From: Paramoeba atlantica
Taxonomy: Eukaryota; Discosea
Direction: 5' to 3'
Assembly: GCA_977017575.1 (NCBI GenBank)
Contig: CDRNVI010000062.1
Coordinates: 62,001-126,000, forward strand
Length of the DNA stretch: 64,000 nt
Shown piece by piece: positions 1 through 10,369 of the stretch (positions within the stretch are counted from its first letter, which is position 1; every line of letters starts with the position of its first letter). A program made the position numbers and the translations under genes. The notes under the pieces are model-generated. The model searched no databases and was not told the DNA's origin. It saw nothing but the letters and a program-made list of their open reading frames with translations.

Positions 1-748
1 ACTAGGCGGTTCTCTATCGCAGAAACCAGGTCGTTGCGTTTTTCTTTTACGCTATGTATAAAACTAGAAATCAGAAAAAAGTGGTTCTGTGTAAGTCTGT
101 GTGAATTCGTGTAGGTCCGTGTAGGTTCGTGTAGGTTTTTTTTGAACCCCAACCTAGCCCATCTGCAGACTCTCCATTATCATTTATCAAGATAAATAGG
201 AACCGAAAACAGCATTCGGGCGAAAATACCCGATTTCTAGGCGAAAAAGTCAACTTTTTACCCCAGATTTTGGCCATTTTCAGCATTCGAATTGAAAAGT
301 TTGTGACTTCGCTGTTCTAGAGAACAAAATATGTAGCTACAAGGGAAAAATTATTAGCGAAAAATTATTTAGCGATAATAATTTTTGGCTTGGGTGTAGC
401 TTGAAACAATTCAATGCTGACGCGCGCGACCCCTTCCCTCACAGCCTTCATCTCTGCTTCAATCTTCCCTTGCACGTTTCTGTCCAAAGTTCTGCAGGAG
501 TCAATGTTTATCGAACATCCAAGGAGGTACTGTGCCCCCCCACTTATTTGTCGTAGTCCCACCCCCCCACTTAATTGTCCTTTTTGACGAGACTGAGCAG
601 AAGCTGCGCCGGATTTTTTTTTTGGGGGCGGGCAATTTTTCCCTACGAACCTCATACATACAGTGTATCAGAACCCGACGTCTGAAGTAGTATTGTTTGT
701 ATTTATAAACTGTCTACTTCAAGTTTTTCATATCACAATACGCTATAC

Positions 749-1036
749 CTAGCTACATTTTTTTTCTTTGAAACTTAGTCCACCTCTTCCACAGAGTTTT
801 GACGCGTCTGTGGCAGTATAAAGAGTTAGTCCTGTTGTGCGCGGTTCGCTGGCTTGGTTCCAGGTTCGGTCTATGGCCAATCGGAAAATATCTGATTTTC
901 CAGTGTTCCATTGCAAGAGAAGTACGCTAGATAATCTTGAATTCCAATTATGGGCATGCGCCTGACTTGTACATTCGGAGAGGAGTTCCATAGCATAATC
1001 AACTTCATACAGCGGTTTGCGTACGATTCTGAGCAT
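749..1036 (-). other. Fossil fragment resembling retroelement RNase H
   Basis: The minus-strand peptide contains LYTATDASKLCGRGGLSF, close to the start of RNase H domains of RT-RNase H retroelements (LYTDAS followed by GxGG). Only this short piece is recognisable. It is a broken old copy lying inside the C-rich element 530-1651. The parent class is uncertain (LTR-type or DIRS-like). Confidence 0.35.
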
Positions 1037-1430
1037 CCAAAGGAGCCGTGCAATTCAGCTTACTGCCGTACGAACAGTAAAGTCATCATAAGTAGACTTT
1101 GGTGTCACCCACGATGAGACCGTTTCACTACGAACTCGCCAAAAAAGAATGTGCTTCTTCCATTCGTATTCCCAAAAAATTGGCCTTCAGACTTTCGCAG
1201 AATGGTTTTGGTTCTTTCCAGTACGCCTGTAAAATTTTGGAATCCTCCCTGCGAACAACCGTTCCCTACCACCACCACTCCCTTCTTCCCTCACTGCGAA
1301 CAGTCATTTCCCACCACCATCCCGGTCGTCTCGCCCATGCCGCCTTGATGCTTGGGTTACAATATGGCCTCCTGCCCCACGAGTCGGTGCTCTATCAAAC
1401 CCCATACCTTATAGCGGTTTGACAAAAGAA

Positions 1431-1464
<34 letters not shown>
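1431..1464. repeat. (ACT)n microsatellite
   Basis: About eleven uninterrupted ACT units inside the 530-1651 element. Confidence 0.95.
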
Positions 1465-1979
1465 TAAACTTTACTAGTACGGGAAAGGTAGAAAAACTAC
1501 TCATACGATAAAGATACCGTTTCTGTAAAGCCAATTTTATCCGAACGCTTTGGAGATTCCTTTGTTTCATCTAACCAAATAAATTGACCCCCCCACTTAA
1601 TTGTCCTTTTTTTGAAAAAGTGGTAACAAATAAGTAGGGGGGGGGGCACAGTACGTGAAAGCCAAAACGTATGGTGGTGAAAGTGTAGTGAGTATAGTGA
1701 CTCACTACACATGTAATGAGGTCAATACAAGTCACCTCCAGGGTATGTAAATAGGGGGGTTGTAATAAAGAATTGTAAAAATGTAAAACGTTTAGTCCTC
1801 AGTGAAAAGTGTGAAGAGCGCGAAATGTGCAATAATTCTGAAACCTTTCCCCTTCTACTAGTGCTGTGGTTATCCAAGAAAACAAAAGAAAATGGACAAA
1901 AAAAGAAAGGATGTTACTTTAAAAAAAGAAAATTATAAACGGGAGGGGAAGTGCAACTTTGTAGATGATAGCACATGCA

Positions 1980-2717
1980 TTAGGTACTCGTGCGCAGACT
2001 GCTATACTTTATCGTTATCTTCGTGGCCTGAATATTACAGGATAGGGACGAAGATGGTTTAAGCAGCTCCCCCGAAAGCTCAAGATTGTTGTGCAAATGC
2101 AACACCGTCAGCCAATGTGGAAGCAGGGCCAGATTCACCCACCCGGATAAGTGATTATCGGAGAGGTAAAGTTCTTCCAGAAAGCACGGAAGGAAACGTA
2201 GCTCAGGAGCCCCAGAAAATTTGTTGAGTCCGAGGTTCAGTACTACCATCCGTGAGGGTAGTTTAGAAAACGACAGCTCACCTGAGAAACGATTGTTTCG
2301 AAGGGTTAGAATCCGCAAGTTTGGAGGAAGAGAAGAAAACTGCGGTGTCCCAGAAAATCGATTATTCGTCAGATCGAGTTCCTCTAAATTAGTGGGTAGT
2401 TTCTCGCACACAAGCTCACCTTGTAAGTGATTGTGAGAGACAACAAACTTGCGGGTCGAGTGCGGAAGTCCAGACCACTCAAGAGTTCCGGATAGCGAAC
2501 TGGTGGGTATATTATATTCACTCCACTGAAAAGAGGTAACGTCTTTTTGCGCATTGCACCGCACACCGTGCCAATCACAAGCTTTTGTTGCGGTTGTCCA
2601 AGATTCGTGCCTTTTTGTTATATTTTGGACCAGTCGTGTGAGATGGTATTCCTGGGGCAATGCAATCCCTCGAGTCTTACCGAGGCGGGCGGGTGTGTAA
2701 TTGCTTTCGTCTGACAT
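1980..2717 (-). CDS. LRR protein A (LRRNT-like plus LRRs)
   Basis: A 245-residue protein starting at the ATG at 2717; the longer frame to 2750 begins with TTG, which is unlikely in a eukaryote. The N-terminal module has the family signature GKTRGIALPQEY, then SWTTATKACDWHGVRC, which resembles the cap (LRRNT_2-type) in front of plant-type LRRs. About six LRRs follow with the pattern LPxxLxxLxLxxNxFSG, for example LPPNLRILTLRNNRFSG. There is no obvious signal peptide or membrane segment. It lies head to tail with paralogue B. Function is unknown: LRR proteins of this build bind other proteins, and euglenozoans carry large families of them. The LRR call is firm, the role open. Confidence 0.85.
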   Translation of the reverse strand: MSDESNYTPARLGKTRGIALPQEYHLTRLVQNITKRHESWTTATKACDWHGVRCNAQKDVTSFQWSEYNIPTSSLSGTLEWSGLPHSTRKFVVSHNHLQGELVCEKLPTNLEELDLTNNRFSGTPQFSSLPPNLRILTLRNNRFSGELSFSKLPSRMVVLNLGLNKFSGAPELRFLPCFLEELYLSDNHLSGWVNLALLPHWLTVLHLHNNLELSGELLKPSSSLSCNIQATKITIKYSSLRTST

Positions 2718-3281
2718 GAAAAAGTAATTCGTACCAAATGAAAGAGACAAATGAGGGAACCCGAGCTAATGACGTGGAGACAAAAGAGAAAAAGGCGTGT
2801 TCAAGAGACTTGTGCTAAAGGGACACAGAGAAAACCAGATTCATACAGGGGTTTCAGTTGATCTTGCCCCCCTGAGAAAATTTCGTTTTTTTGTCCTTTT
2901 TAAACCACAGAACAGTTTAACGATCCGGGGGAGGATAGTGAGGTGAAGAGAATCAGAAGGAGTCATTATTTCCGTACACTTTTTATCATAAACAATGAAA
3001 TGATCTAAGTTCCTAAAACTAGACTCGCCGTGCCATCCTGTGCCATTTCGTGCCATCCGCAGAGAGAGTAAATTTGCAGGCTTCATTACCGGTTGCAAAT
3101 TATAAAATATTCATTACTGGTATTATTTCTCCGATGGTATTTTCATCGGCTCAAAAAAGGTGCACAACTTCAACCATTCAGCCACCACCGGTCGTATTTC
3201 GCCCTAATGAGTCCTTGAACAGACTTAAAATTAGTTCCCGCGTCCAAGTATGACCGTTAAAGTCTACGCCAATGGACACAA
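2718..3281. other. Intergenic stretch between LRR genes
   Basis: No gene recognised. It contains TACAGGGGTTTCAGTTGATC near 2848 with a G/C-run, like the ends of small TA-target elements, but no matching partner end was found. Confidence 0.4.
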
Positions 3282-3992
3282 TTACGGAATTACTTTCCTC
3301 ACAAGGTCCATTACATTTCCTTCCGGAACTTCAAATGCTTTCTCCTTGAATGCACTGTCTTTAATGTACAGAGACGGGTTACTGCCCAAACCCAGACGAC
3401 TCATTACTTTGGGGAGAGAACTCAAGCTCACATGACCACAAAACTGATTGTTATTTAGAAAAAGTGAATTCATTGCGGAGGGAAGGTTAGTTAGATCCAA
3501 CGGCCCACTGAATCGATTTCTTGCTAAGTTAAGCCAAGAAAGGGTTTGAGGTAACTTAGTGAGACAGATCTCTCCGGAAAAATTGTTGCAACGCAAGACC
3601 ATATAGGCTATAGTATCTGGAAGCGCAGTGAAATCAGCTTTGCTATGAAAAAAATTACCATCCATGTAGAGATGAAGAAGTTTAGGTGGCAGGTCTGTAA
3701 AAGGCACCTTACCTTCAAGTCTATTGACATTGAGAATAAAAGTATTCAGAGTATGAGGAAGAAATTCCCACTGAAGAGTCCCTGAAAGGAGGAATTGATA
3801 CCACTTGATTTCAATAACACGGCCTTCCTCATCGCATGAGATTCCACTCCACTTACAAGCTGGAATCTCCGTACCCCATGAGGGCTGATAACGGTTCACG
3901 ATGACGTTTTCAATGAGATGCACAAGTTGATATTCTGGAGGCGGCAAATTCCCTCGCACCTTCGCAGCCTTCAGTGGAATGCTCGTGTTCAT
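3282..3992 (-). CDS. LRR protein B
   Basis: 236 residues from the ATG at 3992 to a TAA stop. It has the same layout as LRR A: AAKVRGNLPPPEYQLVHLIE, then a cap with PACKWSGISCDEEG, then LRRs such as LPQTLSWLNLARNRFSG and LPSAMNSLFLNNNQFCG. The Cys-x6-Cys pair of the cap is kept. Paralogues A and B are in tandem about 560 bp apart but strongly diverged, so this is an old duplication. No introns, signal peptide or membrane segment are seen. Function unknown. Confidence 0.85.
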   Translation of the reverse strand: MNTSIPLKAAKVRGNLPPPEYQLVHLIENVIVNRYQPSWGTEIPACKWSGISCDEEGRVIEIKWYQFLLSGTLQWEFLPHTLNTFILNVNRLEGKVPFTDLPPKLLHLYMDGNFFHSKADFTALPDTIAYMVLRCNNFSGEICLTKLPQTLSWLNLARNRFSGPLDLTNLPSAMNSLFLNNNQFCGHVSLSSLPKVMSRLGLGSNPSLYIKDSAFKEKAFEVPEGNVMDLVRKVIP

Positions 3993-4073
3993 TCTTTCTT
4001 GAATACGTGGTTGTAGAAAATAAGGTGAAACTTTGATATTAATGTAAAGGATGAAGGAATAGCTACAGGAATG

Positions 4074-4240
4074 TTATCGATTCAAGATTCTCTTGGGTAA
4101 GACGTACAATCCGGCGACGCAACGTGTTGGTAACTGCACGTTGGTGCCGCCTTGGACAAACGGAAAATGGTAGAGGACATCGGTCTCCGAACCTCCAAAT
4201 CTGTCTGTGAAAGGTCTGGATTGTCCGTGACTTAAGAATT
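4074..4240 (-). other. Coding-like relic shared with 53575-53760
   Basis: The minus-strand peptide includes ETDVLYHFPFVQGG and LPTRCV. A plus-strand stretch at 53575-53760 encodes EAEVLYLFSLVQGG and LPTRCV. Both are followed by AT-rich sequence containing ATTCCTGTAGC. The similarity is at protein level in one frame, so an unknown dispersed coding sequence, probably of a mobile element, is the likely source. I do not recognise the family. Confidence 0.45.
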
Positions 4241-4369
4241 GTTTAGGGGGGATATTAAAAAATACGTGGGACATCATAACACCCCCCTCCCAGAATGTTA
4301 TCAGGCTACAGGAATGTGAAACCAGACCATGTTGTGTACAAATGTACAACATTTCTCTTACATTTTTAT

Positions 4370-5445
4370 TCAGGGTTCGCAGAAACTATAATATAGTAAA
4401 ATATAGTTTTTTTCATTGAATATAGTTACTATATAGTACTATATTTACTATATTTTACTATAAAACTATAAGAAAACTATAAAGTTTTTTTCACTTTACA
4501 AGTGATATTTTTTGAGTCCTCTCCGCTTGTGAAGGACATACACACGCCTCTACATGCGTTCTTACACGCTTACATACGTATGATATGACAAGAAATTCTG
4601 AAAAAAATGTAACCCAAGCTAAAGTGGACGAGGGAGGTTCTAAAAGCACCTTTAAACCACCATAAAAATGGAAGGGTATGTCCCTTAAAGATTCTTTTGG
4701 CACGTCGGAATCCTTTACAAACCGGGAGATATCATTCTATTTTTGTGGTGGTTTAAAGGTGCTTTTAGAACCTCCCTCGTCCACTTTATCCTGGGTTACA
4801 TAGCTATCGAAACATGCTCCCTCTTCCCCGCGATTCCATCACCGCCGAAAAATATCATCAACTTGTGTGTCATCTCCTCGGAAATAGCAATGAAACGCAT
4901 GCGAAAGGAATGACGATAGGAAGTACAAACTCTCCACTCGACAACACACCGCGTAATTTATTCAGACTCATATGATTGTATTTATTCAAACTCATAGAAT
5001 TGTGAGCAGCAGTTATTCAGTCCCAAGACATAACGTCGGTGGCTCCAGCCAACGCGCGGCGACAGCGATGCAGTGAGAAGATGTTCGGGACGCAAGATTC
5101 GCACAAGGCAATCTGTCAAGGCCACGCGATGGGACTGGGGTACGTCCCCTCCTGACACAAGTTACATTCAACCGCTTGTTTACTTCCCTCCGTGTGCAGC
5201 AGTTCAATAAAATAATCTTTGCAGAAACTACCCCTCGTAACTTTAATTTCGGGCATCAATTTTCGGGTTTAAAAATAAGAAAAATCGTACACAAATGAAT
5301 TCGCCGTGTATTTATGGCGTGTTGGTGAGCTTCGGAGTGCCTAAAATGTGAAACAAAAAAATATAGTTTTTTATAGTTTTCGAAAAAAGTTTATAGTAAC
5401 TATATAGTACTATATTGATAGTTTTATAGTTTCTGCGAACCCTGG
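4370..5445. mobile_element. hAT-like non-autonomous element
   Basis: The ends are CAGGGTTCGCAGAAACTATA and its exact reverse complement, each with one extra outer base. Directly outside lies the same 8-bp word ATTTTTAT (4362-4369 and 5446-5453). CAGGG ends with 8-bp target duplications are typical of the hAT superfamily. Next to both ends are many copies of TATAGT/ACTATA, possible transposase-binding repeats. No transposase remains; the middle holds a second element (4612-4796) and unexplained GC-rich sequence near 5030-5170. Confidence 0.85.
4612..4796. mobile_element. Small TIR element T1 nested in the hAT-like element
   Basis: About 62 bp at the left end (ACCCAAGCTAAAGTGGACGA onward) returns as a near-perfect inverted copy at the right. 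TA flanks both sides (4610-4611, 4797-4798). The same ends occur in the larger element at 32023-33112. Non-autonomous. Confidence 0.85.
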
Positions 5446-5512
5446 ATTTTTATATATAGTATTTGAAAAATTATAATACTATATAGTACTATAATTATAG
5501 ATTTTGTAGATT

Positions 5513-6075
5513 TTCAGACCCCTGCAATTTTCCGGACTCTTAAGTGGGGCGGGGGTCGTACAGCCGAACGATAGAAGCAGCGTGTGAAATAATTGGAATC
5601 CCCAAGCTGACATGTAAAAATGTCGCCCAAAATAAAATCACTTGGTCTGATGCAAAAGAGAGCTATAGGGTGGATGAGAGAGGACAAACAAGAAAGAAGA
5701 AAAAGGGGAGTAGGCATTCAAAATGATGAAACAATATTGCATCCTCCTTCTCTGAAGGCGCGCGGAGGACTGGTTGCCCCTCTCGTAGGGACTGCTGGTA
5801 AGTGTGTGACCTAGCCACGCTGCGTCTCCGACTCCCGTCCTCGGTGAAGCGCCAGCCGTGAATTGCTACGGCAGGCTCGCCCACCGGTCCGTAAGGACCG
5901 GGCGTACGCATCGGAGTTACATCCGAGCCGTCGGGCCCCTCACGTGGACGGTAGAGGGCCCATAGCCTGTCAAGGCCAAAAGGGTGCAAGAATCATCATC
6001 ATAACTAGCTTGGAAATATAAAAACGCAACTAAACGCAATGGGCAGACAACTAAAAAAATCAAAAAGAAACAAGA
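5513..6075. other. Remnant of C-rich element plus GC-rich block with ATC tail
   Basis: CCGGACTCTTAAGTGGGG near 5530 matches the CTTAAGAGTCC ends of the element at 48921-49666. The stretch 6010-6075 is the reverse complement of 49062-49122 (shared words include TTGCGTTTAGTTGCGTTTTT). Between them, 5750-5985 is GC-rich and ends in AATCATCATCAT, like the simple tail of a LINE or SINE. No protein family recognised. Confidence 0.4.
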
Positions 6076-6154
6076 ATGTTCACCCGCTTCAGGAACTCAC
6101 AAATCTCGCTAATCATCTTCTTGCTGGCAAGGCACCCGTCGAAGTACAGACATA

Positions 6155-6917
6155 CAGTAGTGTTCAGCCTCTTTTACCCCCCCCCCCCCTACAGGTCTTG
6201 CATTTTGTTCGATTTTGGAAATATTTTGTATGGGACTGTTTTTCGACCCAATCGTTCCGAATCCGAGGTCCTTTTCACTCGTGGACACCTGTATCATACC
6301 TAAGCCGAAAAAAAACTGCAAAAGCCGATTTTTTTCAGAGTACATTTTTTTCAAAATTGGTACACTTGTTGGTGATTCATGACGGAGAAGCACCAGCTCC
6401 TGTGCTTACCTTCCACGAGGCAGGAGTCTCGTGTGCCCCGAGATGCGCACGGCACTCGCGATCGATTGAGAGCGACTTAAGTCCTATAAGACACTCGAAA
6501 AATTTCATAAACTTAGCCCCGGGTCCATTATTGAAACTTTTCGCTTTTTTTCTGAAGATTAACCGGAAACGTTTAAGAATGCCTTCCGGGACTATAGTAA
6601 ACGTTTTCTTTTGGTCAAGGAGACTAAAGTGCATACAAGTGTATGACTAAATACTAGAGATTACTTTGCACTCCTTTTCCACGTCTTCTGACCTACTTTA
6701 CTACTGTTCCTCATCCGAAACATTCAAAAAAATAAACCCAAAAAAATTGTAATTAGCTTTTTTCACCCCTACCTGGCTAGGGGGGAGGGAGGTCGAGTGA
6801 AAAGGACCTCGGATTCGGAACGATTAGGTCGAAAAACGGTGGTATACCAAATATTTCCGAAATCGGACAAAATACAAGACCTGTAGGGGGGGGGGTAAAA
6901 GACGCTGAACACCACTG
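6155..6917. mobile_element. Tc1/mariner-like MITE with long TIRs
   Basis: Inverted ends of about 125 bp start CAGTAGTGTTCAGC on the left and CAGTGGTGTTCAGC on the right, with TA on both sides (6153-6154, 6918-6919). CAGT ends and TA targets are the Tc1/mariner hallmark. The open frames inside it are TIR by-products. Non-autonomous. Confidence 0.85.
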
Positions 6918-7056
6918 TATTTCGCAGGTGCGCGACTATGCGCGCTCAAGAAGGGGGAAAACGACGTTCTCCCTATCGCAGCGGGGGAGACTATTCGTCG
7001 TTTAGTGAGCAAGGCCGCGTGCCGTAGTGTCCGAATGAAAGCAGGGAAATATTTTA

Positions 7057-8187
7057 GGCTCTTCGTTAAACGCGGTGGTTGTTTTCAACTTAGAAGTCAC
7101 TCATGCTGCGCGATTCGCGTTGAAAACTACCACCGCGTTTAACGAAGAGCCTAAAAAAGAAAATTTAGCCTGGAAAACGGAAAGATTATAGCCAAAAATA
7201 GCCGAATTTCGGGTAAAATTGGGGTGATTTTCGCGCATTTTGCCCTCAGAGCACTAAATCCGACATTTGCGCGTGGGAAATCACTCGTAGGCATGAATGG
7301 AAGACTACCAAACGTATTGGGTAGAGAATGCGACTCCAACCATACCATTCTTTCGACACAAAAATGCCCCTTTAGGTCCGAAAAATACTTTTTCACCTTT
7401 TTTAGTTAAAAATGGGTCATTTTGAGGGGCGCACCACGGTTCGAAGAAGTGATACCTTGCGAAAACAACTGCGGAGAAAGCTAGTGTAGGTCCCAAACTA
7501 TCAAAATACAATAGGGGAAACGATTTTGGAAAAATATTTTTTTTGCCATTTTTTTCGCCAAGTTGAAATTTTTTTCAATTTTTTTTTCCGAAAAAATCCG
7601 AACTTGGCGGACCCGTCCTGCGGATACGCGGGGGGGTCACCCCCGGGTATGGGGGTGGAAAATGCGCGCCAAGACCCCGGCTACCCTTTCTGCGGTTTTG
7701 TTTTCGAAAACTAATTTTTTCGAAGAAATTTGCTCGACCATGACGCCCTCCCTGGACCCCCCAGTTTTTTCAATTTTTTCAGTTTTGGACCACCGGAGCC
7801 CCCTTTTATATTTTTTTCTTCTATTATAAATTATTTATTACTGTGTTCCCCTTTATATTTTCACTGTTTTTGTTCACGTTTTTTTCAATAATCGAGTGTA
7901 GAGCGGTAGTTTTACAACCACCACAATAATCAAGTGTAGAGCGGTAGTTTTACAACCACCGCAATCCAGGGGGGGGTCCAGGGATTTAGTGCTCTGAGAG
8001 CAAAAATACGCGAAAATCACCCCATTTTTACCCGAAATTCGGCTGTTTTTGGCTATAATCTTTCCGTTTTCCAGGCTAAATTTTCTTTTTTAGGCTCTTC
8101 GTTAAACGCGGTGGTAGTTTTCAACTCGAAGAGCGCAGCATGAGTGACTTCTAAGTTGAAAACAACCACCGCGTTTAACGAAGATCC
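7057..8187. mobile_element. Composite foldback element, about 205-bp arms
   Basis: Two 95-bp hairpins (7057-7151 and 8093-8187), each starting GGCTCTTCGTTAAACGCGGT and ending with its complement, sit at the outer ends. TA flanks each hairpin. The sequences inside them (7152-7262 and 7981-8092) are also inverted copies, so the whole unit has arms of about 205 bp. The interior carries two direct copies of GTGTAGAGCGGTAGTTTTAC near 7900-7960, and a stretch at 7455-7530 shared with 36845-36925. A third hairpin copy sits between LRR genes E and F. Confidence 0.8.
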
Positions 8188-8439
8188 TAAAAATTATAAT
8201 AATTAATTAATTTACTCACGAGTGCGTTGATTTGCTGCCCAGTCAATCCCACAACTCTGCCTTCCCCGCCGGCTCAACCACTCTCACCACCCGAACCACC
8301 GAAACCCTTCCAACTTCTCCAACCACCCCACTGAGCCAAATATCTCTTACTGGGCGTCAGCCCAAAAAGGGCCAAAATTTTCTTATTGGGGTGCCTCTTA
8401 CTGGGAGGGGATAAACGGGAGAAGAGTTCCTGCTTGCGT

Positions 8440-8830
8440 CAAACATAGTAGCAGAATTATTAATAATTTTGACCTCTAATAATAAATTATAATTAATAAT
8501 TATTAATAATTATTAAGAATTATTATACACTAATTTTTGTCACTTTTTTGTCAATGCCGAAAGCCTCGGGCAGCGATATTCTAATGGAATGGTGGTTCGT
8601 TAGAAGTCCTGACGACTCGACGTACTGGCTTTGTCTGAAATGTCCCAAGCAAAATGAGAAATACCGCTGAAAAACCTGCTTGTGAGAAGGCCGTCCTCGC
8701 GGTCGTCCCTGTCACTGCAATATTTCGGGCCCGTCATCAAATCTTAATAATTCTTAATAATTTGTCTCCTCCTAATAATAGAAATTATTAATAATTATTA
8801 ACGTAATAATTATTAACTTCTACTATGGCG
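8440..8830. repeat. AT-rich TAATAATTATT repeat block
   Basis: Many copies of AATAATTATTAATAATT flank a more GC-rich centre (8540-8740). The same arrangement surrounds the insert at 59188-60783. Probably a non-autonomous element with AT-rich ends; exact borders not fixed. Confidence 0.5.
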
Positions 8831-9086
8831 TCAAACCCCATTTAGATAGTAGGAACTTTGTACTTCTCATAAAAAAAAGTTTCTTTTTTTTGAAAACTCG
8901 ATATTTCGTTTTGTTTTTGAACATTTTAGTTTCTCTATGGAAGAAAATAATAGCGGGAACGTGTAGAACGCGAAATTCTACACGAAGATGTGCTATGTAT
9001 ACCCCTATCCCCCCCTCCGCAAAGATTTCAGCCTATGGTCACTTAATCGTGACGGGGGGTTTATTTCCGCCCCCGGGTTACTAAGC

Positions 9087-9689
9087 TCAATTCTGAATCC
9101 AATCAGCCGGAAAGTCCCACCAAGCAGTTTTCGGTTCAATGTCTTTCGGAATCCATCCTAGGAGATTTGTATTTCCCATTATGTCAAATTCAGTAATCTT
9201 TGAATCTTTCAGGTATGAAAGATCAACAAAGCCAGTAAACCGATTTTGTGAGATGTTCAGAATTCGCATGGTAGGTGGCAGGTCCTCAAGGTGCAGCTCA
9301 CCAGTAAACCTGTTGCACTGGAGCCACATTTTTTCAAGTCCAGGGGGAAGCGACGCGAAATTTATGCACCCGCTCAATTCATTGCTGCTCAGGTCCATTT
9401 TTTTTACAGAGCGTGGTATAGAATCCCAATGCAAAGTACCAGACAATTCTCGCGCATGCCAAGCAATGCGGATGACTTCACCCTCCTCTCTACACATCAC
9501 ACCATCCCACTCACATGCGGGTGTAGCCGTACTCCATGACATGTATAAACCTTGAACATTACTAATAAACTTTGTGAGTTCATATTCCGGAGGGAGAGAC
9601 ATGCCCCTGACCTTACCTGTACGTGTTGTGGTGCTCTGCGGAGGATCTGTGGCTTTGCAAATGGAGTGTACCAGAAAACCACGATTCAT
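9087..9689 (-). CDS. LRR protein C
   Basis: 200 residues from the ATG at 9689 to TGA. The cap is clear: TGKVRGMSLPPEYELTKFIS, then SWSTATPACEWDGVMC. About four LRRs follow, for example LPPTMRILNISQNRFTG. It is shorter than A or D, ending two to three repeats earlier with a C-terminal cap containing EPKTAWWDFPADW. The N-terminus before the cap is short and has no convincing signal peptide. Single copy here with no partner gene next to it. The family is secure, function unknown. Confidence 0.85.
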   Translation of the reverse strand: MNRGFLVHSICKATDPPQSTTTRTGKVRGMSLPPEYELTKFISNVQGLYMSWSTATPACEWDGVMCREEGEVIRIAWHARELSGTLHWDSIPRSVKKMDLSSNELSGCINFASLPPGLEKMWLQCNRFTGELHLEDLPPTMRILNISQNRFTGFVDLSYLKDSKITEFDIMGNTNLLGWIPKDIEPKTAWWDFPADWIQN

Positions 9690-10369
9690 ATTGAAAATAA
9701 TAACAAGGATGCTTATTTAGAGAACTAGAATTTTTTAAACAGGAGATGTAGTCTTAACCAAACACAAGAAAACCATCCAAGGTATAGGTATGTTAACCGG
9801 GAATGTGGTTTTTGGGGGGCGTGTCTGCTGTGGTGAAGAAACTTAGAGAATGAGCCATGAGCAAGGAAGAACGCAGGAGTAGGAAAAGGGTAGAATGGGA
9901 AGAAATGAAAAAAGGATTAAAAAAAGTCGCTGACTATGTTTTTATAGGTACTACCCTTTATAGGTATGCAAGAATACATCTGAGAATAGAAAAGTAGTGC
10001 TTTCCGTTGCACAATACGCGTCGTACGTATCGTTATCTTTGATGGGATTAGCACTTTACTAATAAAGTGATAAAAGGTAGAAAAAAAGGTAAACACACGC
10101 ACATAAACAAGAATTGGAAGTGAGAGAGAACATGAAAAAGAGAAAATGAATCAGACAGAAAACAAAATTATGAGTGAAATAGTAAAGTATGAAAAACATT
10201 TTAACAAGTCGGGCAAGAAAATAATGCGCGATGCAAAGCAAAAATCCTTAAAAAATATCGCAAAAACTAAAAAATAAACGAACGATAAACACATGCAGTT
10301 CCCAAAAACACGCACCCTTTCATTTCCCCCCTTTTTCTGATTTCATTCCCCACACACCTTCCCCCTTTT
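9690..10369. other. Gene-free AT-rich spacer
   Basis: No coding sequence or repeat recognised. This lies upstream of LRR C and downstream of the polymerase. Confidence 0.5.

Larger units (their letters stand above)
530..1651. mobile_element. C-rich-ended TIR element, TA target
   Basis: The ends are inverted copies: the left begins CTGTGCCCCCCCACTTATTT and the reverse complement of the right end begins CTGTGC, a C run, then CTACTTATTTG. Both ends touch a TA (528-529 and 1652-1653), as in Tc1/mariner-type insertions. Inside the ends, CACTTAATTGTCC is repeated on both sides. No transposase is visible, so the element is non-autonomous. It belongs to the same loose family as the elements at 48921, 49727, 59473 and 59854. 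The interior holds an old retroelement scrap (749-1036). Confidence 0.7.

Noticed and set aside
6039-6650. A plus-strand frame of 203 codons
   Set aside because: It runs through the inverted ends of the MITE at 6155-6917, has no family resemblance and low complexity from poly-C.
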